From Candidatus Rokuibacteriota bacterium (lineage in GTDB: Bacteria; Methylomirabilota; Methylomirabilia; Rokubacteriales; CSP1-6): a DNA stretch of 64,000 nt. Shown one piece after another: positions 18,833-27,536 of this stretch. Location of the stretch: assembly GCA_016200085.1 (NCBI GenBank), contig JACQFL010000014.1, positions 62,001 to 126,000 on the forward strand, written 5' to 3'. A program made the translations under genes and the position numbers. The first letter of the stretch is position 1; every line of letters begins with the position of its first letter. The notes beneath the pieces are model-generated. The model did not search any database and was not told where the DNA came from. It worked only from the letters and a program-made list of their open reading frames with translations.

Positions 18833-19970
18833 CGTCGGGCGTCCACGACCGGACGGCCTCGGCCACGCGCGCCACCGCGGCCTCGGCCAGCTCCGGATAC
18901 AGCGGCAGGCTCAGGATCTCGCGCACCGCCGTCTCCGTGCGCGGGAGCGACACCACGAGCGGCGTCCGCCCCGCGTAGGCGGGCTGCCGGTGCACGGGTT
19001 GCGGATAGTGGACGGCGGTGCCGATCCCCCGATCGCGCAGCCACCGCTGCAGGCCGTCACGCTGCGGGGTGCGGACCACGTACTGGTGATACGCGTGCTC
19101 GACCCCGGGCCGCCGCGCGGGCCGCTGCACCGGCGCGTCGGCCAGCGCGCGATCGTAGGCGCCGGCCAGCGCGCGCAGCCTGGCGTTGTCGGCCTCGAGG
19201 TGCCGCAGCTTCACGCGCAGGATGGCCGCCTGCAGCTCGTCGAGGCGGCTGTTGAGCCCGGGCACGTCGCTGACGTACCGCTCCCGCCAGCCGTACTCGC
19301 GCAGCGCCCGCGCGCGCCCGGCCACCGTCGGGTCGGCGGTGAGGAGCATGCCGCCATCGCCGACGGCGCCGAGGTTCTTCGTCGGGTAGAAGCTGAACGC
19401 CGCCGTGTCGCCCCAGCCCCCGGTGGCGCGGCCGTCCAGACGCGCGCCGTGGGACTGCGCGCAGTCCTCCACCACGCGCAGGTCGTGGCGGCGGGCGACG
19501 TCGAGGATCGCGGGCATGTCGGCGGGATGCCCGTAGAGGTGCACGGGGACGACGGCGCGCGGCCGGGCCACCGCGCGGTCGCCGGCCACCTTCTTCACGG
19601 CGTCCTCGAGGCTCTGGGGGTCCATGGTGAGCGTCGCCTCGTCGATGTCGACGAGCACCGGAACGGCGCCGCTCCGCTCGATGGCCGCGGCCGTGGCCAC
19701 CGCGGTGTGCGAGACCGTGAACACGGCGTCGCCCGCGCCGATGCCCAGCGCGCGCAGCGACAGCTCCAGGGCGTCGGTGCCGCTGGCCACGCCGACGCCC
19801 TCGGCCACGCCCACGAAGGCGGCGAGCTCACGCTCGAAGGCGGCCACCTGCTCGCCGAGGATGTACCGGCCGCCCTCCAGCACGCCGCGGATCGCGGCAT
19901 CGATCTCGGCCCGGTGCGCGAGGTACGACGCGCGCGGGTCCTTCTGGAGGATCGGCGGCCCGGCGCTCAC
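18825..19970 (-). CDS. DegT/DnrJ/EryC1/StrS aminotransferase
   Basis: A 381-residue PLP enzyme that aminates a keto group of a nucleotide sugar. The Schiff-base lysine is in SFYPTKNLGA (about Lys198). VEDCAQSHGA binds the cofactor, and GVASGTDALELSL is the phosphate-binding turn. The N-terminus PPILQKDPRASYLAHRAEI fits 3-keto or 4-keto sugar transaminases (FdtB/WecE-like). The GTG start shares GTGA with the upstream SDR gene, so a dehydratase/epimerase and aminotransferase pair making an amino sugar is likely (inference). Which ring carbon is aminated is not readable. Confidence 0.9.
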   Translation of the reverse strand: MSAGPPILQKDPRASYLAHRAEIDAAIRGVLEGGRYILGEQVAAFERELAAFVGVAEGVGVASGTDALELSLRALGIGAGDAVFTVSHTAVATAAAIERSGAVPVLVDIDEATLTMDPQSLEDAVKKVAGDRAVARPRAVVPVHLYGHPADMPAILDVARRHDLRVVEDCAQSHGARLDGRATGGWGDTAAFSFYPTKNLGAVGDGGMLLTADPTVAGRARALREYGWRERYVSDVPGLNSRLDELQAAILRVKLRHLEADNARLRALAGAYDRALADAPVQRPARRPGVEHAYHQYVVRTPQRDGLQRWLRDRGIGTAVHYPQPVHRQPAYAGRTPLVVSLPRTETAVREILSLPLYPELAEAAVARVAEAVRSWTPDGG

Positions 19971-20965
19971 ACGTAGTGGCCGAGGTGGGCGCGGTAGAAG
20001 TCGAGCGTGCGGCGCAGGCCTTCGCGCAGCGGCACCGTCGGCCCCCAGCCGAGCTCGCCGCGGATCAGGCGATGGTCGGAGTAGTAGTCGCCGATGTCGA
20101 TGCGCTTGCGCTCGGGCGGGAACGCGCGCTGGACGTAGCGGCCGCCGCCGTTGAGCTCGACGAGCAGCCCGGCCAGCTCGCGCAGCGAGATGGGGCTCTC
20201 CCCGCCGAGGTTGAAGACGCGGCCGGTCGCGCTCTCGCGCGTGGCCGCGAGGAGGAAGGCCTCCACGGCGTCGTCCACGTAGGTGAAGTCGCGGAGCTGC
20301 TCGCCTTCCCAGACCTCGAAGGGCCGCCCCTGCAGGACGAGACGGATCCAGATGCCGAGGAACGTCTGGCGCGCGTCCTTCACCCGCATGCGCGGCCCGT
20401 AGGTGTTGGTCAGCCTGAGCGCGCAGGCCCGGATGCCGTACACGTTGTTGTAGAGGATGTGGTACCACTCGCCCGCCATCTTGTTGATGCCGTTCACGTC
20501 GACCGGGCTGAGCAGGTGCTCCTCGTCGACGGGCAGGTACTTGGGCTTGCCGTAGACCTGGCGCGTGCTCGCGAAGACGATCCGCACCGCCGGGTTGTGC
20601 TTGCGGGCGGCCTCGAGGATGGACAGCTGCGCCCGGCAGTTGATCTCGAGGTCCGTCTCCGGCGCGGTCATGGAGTCGAGGTGGCTGGTCTGCCCGGCGA
20701 GGTTGAACAGGTAGGCGCAGTCCTGGATCAGGGCGCGCATGCTGTGCTCATCGCGCACGTCGGAGACGTTGACGGTGACGCGGTCGCGGATGCCGTCGAG
20801 GTTGAAGAGGTTGCCCCCGTACTCGGGGATGAGGCTGTCGACGAGCGTCAGCTCGGCGCCGCAGTCGAGGAGCCGGCGCGCCAGGTTGGAGCCGATGAAG
20901 CCGAGGCCCCCGGTGATGAGCACCCTGCGCCCCGCGAACGCTGCGCGGTATCCGTCCGCCGGCAT
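19967..20965 (-). CDS. NAD-dependent epimerase/dehydratase (extended SDR) with altered YxxxK motif
   Basis: A 332-residue extended SDR acting on a nucleotide sugar. The NAD motif is GGLGFIGSNLARRL, and RVIFASTRQVYGKP-type active-site strands are present (FASTRQVYG). At the catalytic Tyr-x3-Lys position I read Asn-Gly-Ile-Asn-Lys, so the tyrosine seems to be replaced by asparagine. The protein otherwise looks intact, with LRLTNTYGPRM and DFTYVDDAVEAF. It sits directly before the aminotransferase (GTGA overlap), so it probably supplies the keto sugar or epimerises it. The ATG at 20965 is 2 bp from the preceding stop. Confidence 0.85.
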   Translation of the reverse strand: MPADGYRAAFAGRRVLITGGLGFIGSNLARRLLDCGAELTLVDSLIPEYGGNLFNLDGIRDRVTVNVSDVRDEHSMRALIQDCAYLFNLAGQTSHLDSMTAPETDLEINCRAQLSILEAARKHNPAVRIVFASTRQVYGKPKYLPVDEEHLLSPVDVNGINKMAGEWYHILYNNVYGIRACALRLTNTYGPRMRVKDARQTFLGIWIRLVLQGRPFEVWEGEQLRDFTYVDDAVEAFLLAATRESATGRVFNLGGESPISLRELAGLLVELNGGGRYVQRAFPPERKRIDIGDYYSDHRLIRGELGWGPTVPLREGLRRTLDFYRAHLGHYV

Positions 20966-20967
20966 CG

Positions 20968-21885
20968 CTACTCCGGGACCTCCTGGCTCTCCTCGCCGCT
21001 CAGGCGGCGCCGCAGGTGACGCAGCGGGAAGGCCAGCAGGTACCCGCCGGCCGGCGGCCAGGTGCTGATCGCGCGCAGGGCGAAGCGGACGGCCTGGCGG
21101 ACGTTTCCCGCCTGGTAATGCGAGCCGCTCAGCGTCATGTAGAGGTTGCCGTAGCAGCGACGGCGCAGGCGATGGACCTCGGTCGCGGCCGGGTCCGCGA
21201 ACATCTTGGCGAACGCCACCATCTTGTCGTACTCGAACACGTCGAGGTTTCGGTGCATCCCCCGGCCGTGCAGCCGGTAGAGCACGAGGGGCTCGCGGAT
21301 CAGGTCGATCTCCCAGTGACAGGCGATGCGGCGCCAGAGATCCCAGTCGGCGCCGGTGGACAGGTCGGGATCGAAGCCCCCCAGCTGCTCGAAGCATCGG
21401 CGCCGTACCACGGCCGAGCTGCCCGAGGCCGGCACGCCGGGTCCCCTCAAGAGCGCGATCTCGCGAAGCACCCGGCCGGTGCGGCCCGAGGTCCTCATGC
21501 CCAGGGGCCGGCCGCTCGCGTCGACGTAGCGCAGCCCGGCATAGACCATGCCCACGTCCCGCTTGGCGAACAGGGGGATCTGGCGCTTCAGCTTCTCGGG
21601 GAGCCACGCGTCATCGGAGTCGAGGAAGGCGATCAGCTCGCCATGGCTCGCGCGCGCGCCGAAATTCCTCGCCGTGGACACGCCCTGGTTGGGTTGCCGG
21701 TGGTACTGGATCGCATCGCCGAAGCGGCGAACGACCGCCGGCGAGTCATCCGTCGATCCGTCGTCGACGACGATGATCTCCCGGTGGCGGTACGTCTGCT
21801 TGAGCACGCTCTCGACCGCCTCGCCCAGGAAGCGGGCGTAGTTGTAGTTGCTGATGACCACGGAGACGAGGGGCGTCTCAGGCAT
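20968..21885 (-). CDS. Family 2 glycosyltransferase, copy A
   Basis: A 305-residue inverting GT-A glycosyltransferase. Residues 1-110 hold the family pattern VSVVISNYNYARFLGEAVESVL, IIVVDDGSTDDS and FLDSDDAWLP (the DxD-type metal and nucleotide site). The C-terminal 60 residues (LSGSHYQAG to PLRHLRRR) match the GT2 at 22617, its closest relative here. I chose the ATG at 21885 (MPETPLVSV), which overlaps the methyltransferase gene by 8 bp; an ATG 57 bp upstream would add unrelated sequence. Donor and acceptor are unknown. Confidence 0.88.
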   Translation of the reverse strand: MPETPLVSVVISNYNYARFLGEAVESVLKQTYRHREIIVVDDGSTDDSPAVVRRFGDAIQYHRQPNQGVSTARNFGARASHGELIAFLDSDDAWLPEKLKRQIPLFAKRDVGMVYAGLRYVDASGRPLGMRTSGRTGRVLREIALLRGPGVPASGSSAVVRRRCFEQLGGFDPDLSTGADWDLWRRIACHWEIDLIREPLVLYRLHGRGMHRNLDVFEYDKMVAFAKMFADPAATEVHRLRRRCYGNLYMTLSGSHYQAGNVRQAVRFALRAISTWPPAGGYLLAFPLRHLRRRLSGEESQEVPE

Positions 21886-22606
21886 GGCGCTCCGCCACCA
21901 GGACGAGCGATTTGCCGAACAGCGTGGGGTTCCGGGGGTCACGGCCCCGCTCGAGCAGGTAGACGAGGCTCCAGAGCCGACCCAGGAGCTTGCGGCCGGC
22001 GAGCCACGCCAGCTGGCGCAGCCCCTTGCGCGGGTAGCGCTCGCTCCGGAGCACGATGATCGTGAGCCCCGCGCCCTCGGCGAGCGCGCGCAGCGAGTGC
22101 TCGCTGAAGACGGTCGTGATGTACGGATCGTTCATCCAGGGCCAGAGGCCGGAGAGGGGCGCGCCGTTGAACACCTCGATCACGAGCCGCCCCCCGGGGC
22201 GGAGCGCGCCGGCGAGCGCGGTGAACCAGCCGGCGAGCTCCGGGCGCGGCACGTAGTAGGCGACCTCGCGCGCGAGGATGAAGTCGTACCCGCCCGCCGC
22301 GGAGCGCAGGAACGCGGTGCCGTCGTCGGCCTGCGCGATGCGCGCGCGGCTGTGGGTCCGGCAGAACGCCGCGTACCGGGCATCGACGTCGAACCCCGTC
22401 ACGTTCGCGTAGCCGGCCAGGCCGACATAGCGCAGGAATCCTCCGGGGCCGCAGCCGTAGTCGAGGATCGCCGCCTGCCGGTGGGCGGGCAGCCATTCCC
22501 TGACGTTCGCGTCGTAGTGCGGGAACGACGCGTCGAGGCTCTTGGCGAGCCCGTCGAGGACGGCGGGGTCGGGGGCGATCCAGCTCGGCCGTCCCGGGTG
22601 GGTCAC
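21878..22606 (-). CDS. Class I SAM-dependent methyltransferase
   Basis: A 242-residue protein with motif I AILDYGCGPGGFLRYVG, NVTGFDVDARYAAF and DFILAREVAYYVPRPE. This is the Methyltransf_23-like pattern of glycan-locus methyltransferases. The GTG start at 22606 lies 10 bp after the stop of the GT2 gene upstream. The C-terminal half has hydrophobic patches (LWSLVYLLERG) that may contact the membrane. It is sandwiched between two paralogous glycosyltransferases, so it may cap or modify the sugar they add (inference). Confidence 0.8.
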   Translation of the reverse strand: MTHPGRPSWIAPDPAVLDGLAKSLDASFPHYDANVREWLPAHRQAAILDYGCGPGGFLRYVGLAGYANVTGFDVDARYAAFCRTHSRARIAQADDGTAFLRSAAGGYDFILAREVAYYVPRPELAGWFTALAGALRPGGRLVIEVFNGAPLSGLWPWMNDPYITTVFSEHSLRALAEGAGLTIIVLRSERYPRKGLRQLAWLAGRKLLGRLWSLVYLLERGRDPRNPTLFGKSLVLVAERHA

Positions 22607-22616
22607 GTCCGCGCCC

Positions 22617-23525
22617 TCACCGGGTTGCCCCGAGCTCCCCGCGCCGCCGACGCAGGTGACGCAGCGGATAGGCCGCCACGTAGGCCACGGAGGGCGGCCA
22701 GATGAGGGCGGCCCGGGTGGCGTGGGAGAACGCCTTCGGCCATCGTCCCACCTGGAGGTACGAGCCCGACAGCATGAGATGCGCCGCGCCGTAGGAGCGG
22801 CGCCAGAGCCCGTGCACCGGGGCGGCGTCGGGGTCGGCGAACATCTTCTCGATGGCCTTCAGCTTGTCGCGCTCGAGCAGCTCGATGTTGCGGTGGAGAT
22901 TGCTGCTGTGCTGGCGGTAGAGGGTGAGCGGGTCCTCGACGACCTCGATGGCGAAATGGCAGGCGATCCGGCGCCACATGTCCCAGCCCGAGGAGAACGA
23001 GAGATCGAGATCGAAGAGGCCGACCCGATCGAACACCTCGCGGCGCACGACCGCGGTGCTCTCGCCTGCGATGACGGTCGCCCAGCCGGCCGAGAGGGCC
23101 ATGGCCCGCAGGAGTCGGCCCCGCTTCGAGGCCGCGACTTCCTCGACGGGATTGAGGGCCCCGTCGGTGATGGTGTAGCCCGAGTACACCAGGCCGGTGT
23201 CGGGATCCGAGAACAGGGCCACCTGTCGCACCAGCTTGTCGGGGAGCCAGACGTCGTCGGCGTCGAGAAAGGCCACGAGCTCGCCGCGGCTCTCCTGGAT
23301 GCCGCGGTTGCGGCTTCCCGACTGCCCGAGATTCTCCTGCTGGAACCACCGGACCCGATCGCCGTAGCCCCGGAGCACGTCGAGCGAGCCGTCGGTGGAG
23401 CTGTTGTCCACCACCACGACCTCGCGGTTGTCGTACGTCTGCGCCAGCGCGCTGTCGACGGCCTGCCCGAGGTACCGCGCGTAGTTGTAGTTGGGGATGA
23501 CGACGGTCACGAGCGGACGGGTCAC
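22617..23525 (-). CDS. Family 2 glycosyltransferase, copy B
   Basis: A 302-residue GT-A enzyme: VTVVIPNYNYARYLGQAVDSAL, VVVVDNSSTDGS and FLDADDVWLPDK mark the nucleotide-sugar site. GWDMWRRIACHFAIEVVEDP and the C-terminal APVHGLWRRSYG to PLRHLRRR segments parallel copy A at 20968 closely. The GTG start shares GTGA with the flippase stop. It is likely a recent duplicate that diverged in acceptor or donor specificity. Confidence 0.88.
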   Translation of the reverse strand: MTRPLVTVVIPNYNYARYLGQAVDSALAQTYDNREVVVVDNSSTDGSLDVLRGYGDRVRWFQQENLGQSGSRNRGIQESRGELVAFLDADDVWLPDKLVRQVALFSDPDTGLVYSGYTITDGALNPVEEVAASKRGRLLRAMALSAGWATVIAGESTAVVRREVFDRVGLFDLDLSFSSGWDMWRRIACHFAIEVVEDPLTLYRQHSSNLHRNIELLERDKLKAIEKMFADPDAAPVHGLWRRSYGAAHLMLSGSYLQVGRWPKAFSHATRAALIWPPSVAYVAAYPLRHLRRRRGELGATR

Positions 23526-24979
23526 GAGGGGAGACCTCGCGCCGCCAGGCGCGTGAGGTAGTGGACCACGAGGCCGCGCTCTTCGGCGCTGAGCGCGCGC
23601 AGGAGCCACAGCGCCGTCACGAGCACCTGCAGGAGCGCGGAGGCTGCCGCCGGAACCGGCAGCAGTGAGGGGATCGCGCTGAGGAGGGCGGCCCCGAGGA
23701 GCAGGCGTCGGGTCGGCGCCGTGAGCTGAAGATGCATGTGACGGCGATGATAGACGAGCAGGGTAACGAGGAAAAGGCCCGCGGAAAGCACGTAGGCCAC
23801 CACGGGGCCGCGGAGGCCGAGCGGGCTCAAGAAGAGGGCAGCGAGCGCGAGCCGGAGCAGGCAGAACCCCCCCCACAGGGCCACGCACGCGCGCAGGCGT
23901 CCGAGCGCGAGCATCGCGACGACGTGCACGAGCGAGAGCAGGAACAGCAGGTCGCCGACCGCGTAGAGCGGGATCAGCGCCGCGGCCTCCGCGAACTGGC
24001 GCGAGTACAGGACGACCACGAGCGCCTCGCGAGCCGCGACGAGCACGGCCGCCGCGCCGGCCATGCCGAGCGCCGTCAGCCGCAGCGCCGCCTCGACCTC
24101 GCTCGACTGCTCCGCCGGCGTCAGGGAGCCGCTCATCCGTGGATAGAGGTGGCCCCAGAGACCATTGGTGAAGAACACGCTGTAGTACGAGCTCAGCGCC
24201 ACCGGGACCTGGTAGATGCCGTTGGCGCCGGCGCCCAGCCGGCCCAGGATCATGGTGCGGACCCCGAGGTTCGAGAGCTCGAGGAACGCGCCGGTGGCGA
24301 GCAGGGCCGCCGCGTAGCCCAGCAGGACGCCGAGGATCGGCCGCGACAGACGCCCCCCCAGCCGGGGCCGCCAGGGCACGACCTCTCGAACGACGTACGC
24401 GAAGCAGGCGAGCCGGAGCAGCGCGGCCACGGCGAGCGAGGCGAGGGCTCCGCGGAGCCCCAGGACGTGGGTCAGGGCCACGAACGCCACCACCCCGAGC
24501 AGGGTGGCCGCGATGGAGGCGCGGGTGTACGCGTCGTGGCGCGCGGCGCCGAGTATGACCGCCTCGCAGAAGATGGCCAGCACGGCCAGCGGGATCGAGA
24601 CCACCACCCCGAGCAGCCACGTCGAGAGCGCGGGCTCGCCGAGGAGCCACCCGCTCAGAGGGCCGGTCAGGGGAGCGAGGACGCCGACGGTGACGGCGGC
24701 GGCGGCGAGGAGGAACCAGAACACGGTGTCCAGCACGGCGCGGAGCTTCTCGCCGTCGCGGCCGGCCAGCGCCTCCGCCACCAGCTTCGTGATGCCGGTC
24801 CCCGCGCTCAGGGTGCACACGGTGATGGTGAGGAGCACGAAGGTGGTGGCCTGCGCGAGCACCCCGATGCCCGCGGGACCCAGCACGACCGCGCCGTACT
24901 TGGAGCGCAGGAAGCCGACGGTCATGTTGACGACCGAGAAGCCGCCCATGACGACGGCGACCCGGACGAGCCGTCTCAC
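23522..24979 (-). CDS. Polysaccharide flippase (Wzx/MATE-like), copy B
   Basis: A 485-residue polytopic membrane protein, paralogue of the flippase at 14987: same length, same opening (FSVVNMTVGFLRSKYGAVVLGP) and same central block (YQVPVALSSYYSVFFTNGLW followed by GHLYPR). Translocation of an undecaprenyl-linked oligosaccharide is the expected role. The GTG start overlaps the upstream FkbM gene by four bases. Two near-equal flippases in one locus imply two repeat-unit substrates or a duplicated cassette. Confidence 0.88.
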   Translation of the reverse strand: MRRLVRVAVVMGGFSVVNMTVGFLRSKYGAVVLGPAGIGVLAQATTFVLLTITVCTLSAGTGITKLVAEALAGRDGEKLRAVLDTVFWFLLAAAAVTVGVLAPLTGPLSGWLLGEPALSTWLLGVVVSIPLAVLAIFCEAVILGAARHDAYTRASIAATLLGVVAFVALTHVLGLRGALASLAVAALLRLACFAYVVREVVPWRPRLGGRLSRPILGVLLGYAAALLATGAFLELSNLGVRTMILGRLGAGANGIYQVPVALSSYYSVFFTNGLWGHLYPRMSGSLTPAEQSSEVEAALRLTALGMAGAAAVLVAAREALVVVLYSRQFAEAAALIPLYAVGDLLFLLSLVHVVAMLALGRLRACVALWGGFCLLRLALAALFLSPLGLRGPVVAYVLSAGLFLVTLLVYHRRHMHLQLTAPTRRLLLGAALLSAIPSLLPVPAAASALLQVLVTALWLLRALSAEERGLVVHYLTRLAARGLPS

Positions 24980-25872
24980 CGGGCGAGCCGCGCGCGGAGC
25001 GCGGGGTGGCGCGTGAAGTGGGTCGGGGTCAGCGCGAAGAGATCCTCACACCGGTGGCCGGCGTCCGCGCTCACCGGCCTGAGCCGGCGCCCGTCGACGC
25101 GGAAGATGCCGTAGCCGCAGGCGCCGAGCAGGCGCTTCACCGCCGCCGGTGACGAGCCGAACGAGGAGGCGAGGCCGTCGTCCACCTCGAACATCACCAC
25201 GGGCGCGTCCGCGGAGGCGAGGACCCGCGCGCCGCCGCGGAACACCAGCAGCTCGGCGCCTTCCACGTCCACCTTGAGGAAGTCGACGCGGTCGATGCCC
25301 TGCTCGGCGCAGTAGTCGTCGAGGGTCACGAGCGTGGTCTCGAAGGGACGATCGACGCCCTCCCGCCTCACCAGCGCCGCCGCCGCGCTGTTGCCGTGGG
25401 AGGCGGCGTAGGCCGTCACCCGGCCGGCGCGGTCGCCGAGCGCGAAGGGCTGCACGACCACGCCGCGCAGGTCGTTGAGGGCGAGGTTGTCCAGCAGGCG
25501 CTCGCGGCTGGCGCCCACCGGATCGAAGGCGTGCACCCGGCCCGAGGCGCCCGCCCGGCGGGCCGCCCCCAGCACCCAGAGACCGACGTGGGCGCCCACG
25601 TCGAAGACGGTGTCGCCCGCGCGGATCAGCTCCCGGGAGAGGAGCAGCGCGGGCTCGTTCTCGACGGTGGCGAGCAGGAACGTCAACGGCATGTAGTCGT
25701 CCAGCGCGCCGCGGACGACGATGCCCGGCTCGGTCTCGACGAGGAAGCCCCGGCGCAGGCGCGGCCGGAACAGGCGGAGGAGCAGGCCCTTGCCGCGCGG
25801 GAAGGGCCACCACGCGAAGCAGCGACGCATCCAGCGGACGTCACGCCCTTCCGCAGCCGCCGCCGGCGTCAC
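24976..25872 (-). CDS. FkbM family methyltransferase
   Basis: A 298-residue methyltransferase with the FkbM pattern: GDTVFDVGAHVGLWVLGAA, RVHAFDPVGASRE, VTLDDYCAEQGIDRVDFLKVDVEGAELLVFRGG and the closing VVMFEVDDG. FkbM enzymes O-methylate sugars or natural products. The GTG at 25872 shares GTGA with the nucleotidyltransferase stop, as nearly everywhere in this operon; an internal ATG at 25830 (MRRCFAWW) is the alternative and would remove 14 residues. Confidence 0.87.
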   Translation of the reverse strand: MTPAAAAEGRDVRWMRRCFAWWPFPRGKGLLLRLFRPRLRRGFLVETEPGIVVRGALDDYMPLTFLLATVENEPALLLSRELIRAGDTVFDVGAHVGLWVLGAARRAGASGRVHAFDPVGASRERLLDNLALNDLRGVVVQPFALGDRAGRVTAYAASHGNSAAAALVRREGVDRPFETTLVTLDDYCAEQGIDRVDFLKVDVEGAELLVFRGGARVLASADAPVVMFEVDDGLASSFGSSPAAVKRLLGACGYGIFRVDGRRLRPVSADAGHRCEDLFALTPTHFTRHPALRARLAR

Positions 25873-26531
25873 TCCTCGTTGAGCCTGACGAGCTGCTCCA
25901 GGGTGTCGACGACGCACCACTCCTTCGGGTACACGGAGGAGACGAAGAGCTGCCCCTGCGCGATCAGCTGTGACCACACGGCGTAGAAGTCGCCGTCGTC
26001 CCGGGTGGCGGCGTTGAGGCGGGAGGGGTTCAGGATCTGGATGCCGGAGCAGTAGATGTCCGAGGGCTTGTGCCGGTCGACCTCGGTGACGCGCTGGTTC
26101 TCGTGGAAGATGTAGTCGCCCTCGAGGCCGGCCACCGGTCGCACGGGCACCAGCATGCAGGCCGGGGAGTCCAGCTTCCGGTAATTGGTCTCGAGGAGGT
26201 CGAAGTCCAGCTCGACGACGTTGTCGCAGGTGAGCACGTAGATCGGCTCGTCCAGGTGCCTGAGCAGCGTGTGGTAGATCCACCACGCGTTCGAGCGGCC
26301 CTCCGTGGTGAACACCGAGCTGGCGCCCTGCTCGATCACGTGCTGCGCGAGCACGGGGCCCTTGTAGCCGACGGTGACGTGGATGTTGGCGATGCGCTTC
26401 GCCATCTTCGCGATGCCCTGCGCGATGAGGGTCGAGCCCTTGTAGGGCGCCATCGCCTTCGGCAGCGTCGCCGTCAGCGGCATCATCCGCATCCCGCGGC
26501 CCGCCCCGAGGATGACCGCGTGCCGGATCAC
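25869..26531 (-). CDS. Sugar-phosphate nucleotidyltransferase
   Basis: A 220-residue NTP-transferase. The N-terminal signature ILGAGRGMRMMPLTATLPKAM contains the GxGxRMxPLT...PK pyrophosphorylase motif that binds the NTP phosphates. The later segment YVLTCDNVVELD includes the metal-binding aspartate. At 220 residues it lacks the left-handed beta-helix of GlmU-type enzymes, so it is a minimal nucleotidyltransferase. It probably makes the activated sugar used by the SDR at 26528, with which it is coupled (GTGA). Confidence 0.85.
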   Translation of the reverse strand: MIRHAVILGAGRGMRMMPLTATLPKAMAPYKGSTLIAQGIAKMAKRIANIHVTVGYKGPVLAQHVIEQGASSVFTTEGRSNAWWIYHTLLRHLDEPIYVLTCDNVVELDFDLLETNYRKLDSPACMLVPVRPVAGLEGDYIFHENQRVTEVDRHKPSDIYCSGIQILNPSRLNAATRDDGDFYAVWSQLIAQGQLFVSSVYPKEWCVVDTLEQLVRLNEE

Positions 26532-27490
26532 TTCAGCTCCTCGACCGGCGGCGAGCCGATGATGTCCAGGATCTCGGCCTCGGACAGCCGCACGGCCGTG
26601 GCCGAGGACAGGCCGGCGGCGACGGGCTCGGCCGCCCGCTGGTTGAACGAGATCACGAAGTGGCGGATCCCGTCGAAGCGCCGCTCGACGGTGAAGGGGA
26701 GCTCCGCGTCGCCGAGGAGGTACTCGTCGGTGCGCTCTCCCGGCCGCCCCGCGATGGGCTCCCAGCGGCCGCCGCGGGTCTTGATCCACAGGTCGAGGAT
26801 GTCGCGGATCCTCGCCGACTTCATCTCGCGGCCGAGGACCCGGCCGCGGACGTCCTCCATGTGGTCGAGGGCGGTGAGGACCAGCGCGACCGCGCTGTCG
26901 ACGGTGAAGAAGAAGCGGGTCATGTCGGGCCCGGTGGTGCCGATCACGCCCGTGCTCTCGTGCATCCGTTTCCAGATGGGGAGAACGGAGCCCGTGGACC
27001 AGGCGACGTTGCCGTAGCGCACGCAGGCGAAGCGCGTGGCGGTCTTGCCGTCGAGCGCGCAGAACATCCGCTCCATGAGCGCCTTCGTCAGCCCGTAGGT
27101 GTTGCGCACGGGCGGCGCCGCCTTGTCCGTGGAGATCCCGACCACGGCGGCCACGCCCTTCTCGATGGCCACCCGCGCCACGTTCTCCGAGCCCACCACG
27201 TTGACGTCGATGCACTCCAGCGGTTGCCGCTCGGCGAGGTCCACGAACTTGGTGGCGGCGGCGTGAACGACGATCTCGGGTCGAATCTCGCCGAAGACGT
27301 CCCGGACCGCCTCGATGTGCGCGACGTCCATCGGGATGACCGGGCAGCCCGTGAAGTGCTCGGCCGCGTGGTTGAGCTTGTGATTCCGCGCCGCCAGGAC
27401 GACGCGGTGACGGCCACGCAGGGCGACGGCCAGGCGCCGGCCGAGGAACCCGGAGCCGCCCGTGATGAGCACGGTCGACATAGGCGGCAT
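26528..27490 (-). CDS. Polysaccharide biosynthesis SDR, PseB/CapD-like nucleotide-sugar 4,6-dehydratase
   Basis: A 320-residue extended SDR of the type that dehydrates UDP-GlcNAc. The NAD site GGSGFLGRRL and the diagnostic ISTDKAAPPVRNTYGLTK block (Tyr132, Lys136) are typical of PseB/CapD/FlaA1 enzymes. The C-terminal part (MKSARIRDILDLWIK and GERTDEYLL) also matches. I list the first ATG; an ATG three codons on (27481) starts nearer the first strand and may be the true one. Neither has a clear ribosome site. It may supply a 4-keto-6-deoxy sugar for the aminotransferase at 18825 (inference). Confidence 0.87.
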   Translation of the reverse strand: MPPMSTVLITGGSGFLGRRLAVALRGRHRVVLAARNHKLNHAAEHFTGCPVIPMDVAHIEAVRDVFGEIRPEIVVHAAATKFVDLAERQPLECIDVNVVGSENVARVAIEKGVAAVVGISTDKAAPPVRNTYGLTKALMERMFCALDGKTATRFACVRYGNVAWSTGSVLPIWKRMHESTGVIGTTGPDMTRFFFTVDSAVALVLTALDHMEDVRGRVLGREMKSARIRDILDLWIKTRGGRWEPIAGRPGERTDEYLLGDAELPFTVERRFDGIRHFVISFNQRAAEPVAAGLSSATAVRLSEAEILDIIGSPPVEELK

Positions 27491-27536
27491 CAGGGTAGCG
27501 CGGATGCCGCAGCGGAGCCACCGGCGCCTGACCGCG

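Noticed and set aside
22617..24818. One long minus-strand frame suggesting a giant fused protein around the GT2 and flippase genes
   Set aside because: Only the part after GTG 23525 looks like protein (GT2). The upstream part is an out-of-frame shadow of the flippase, which has its own intact frame and start.
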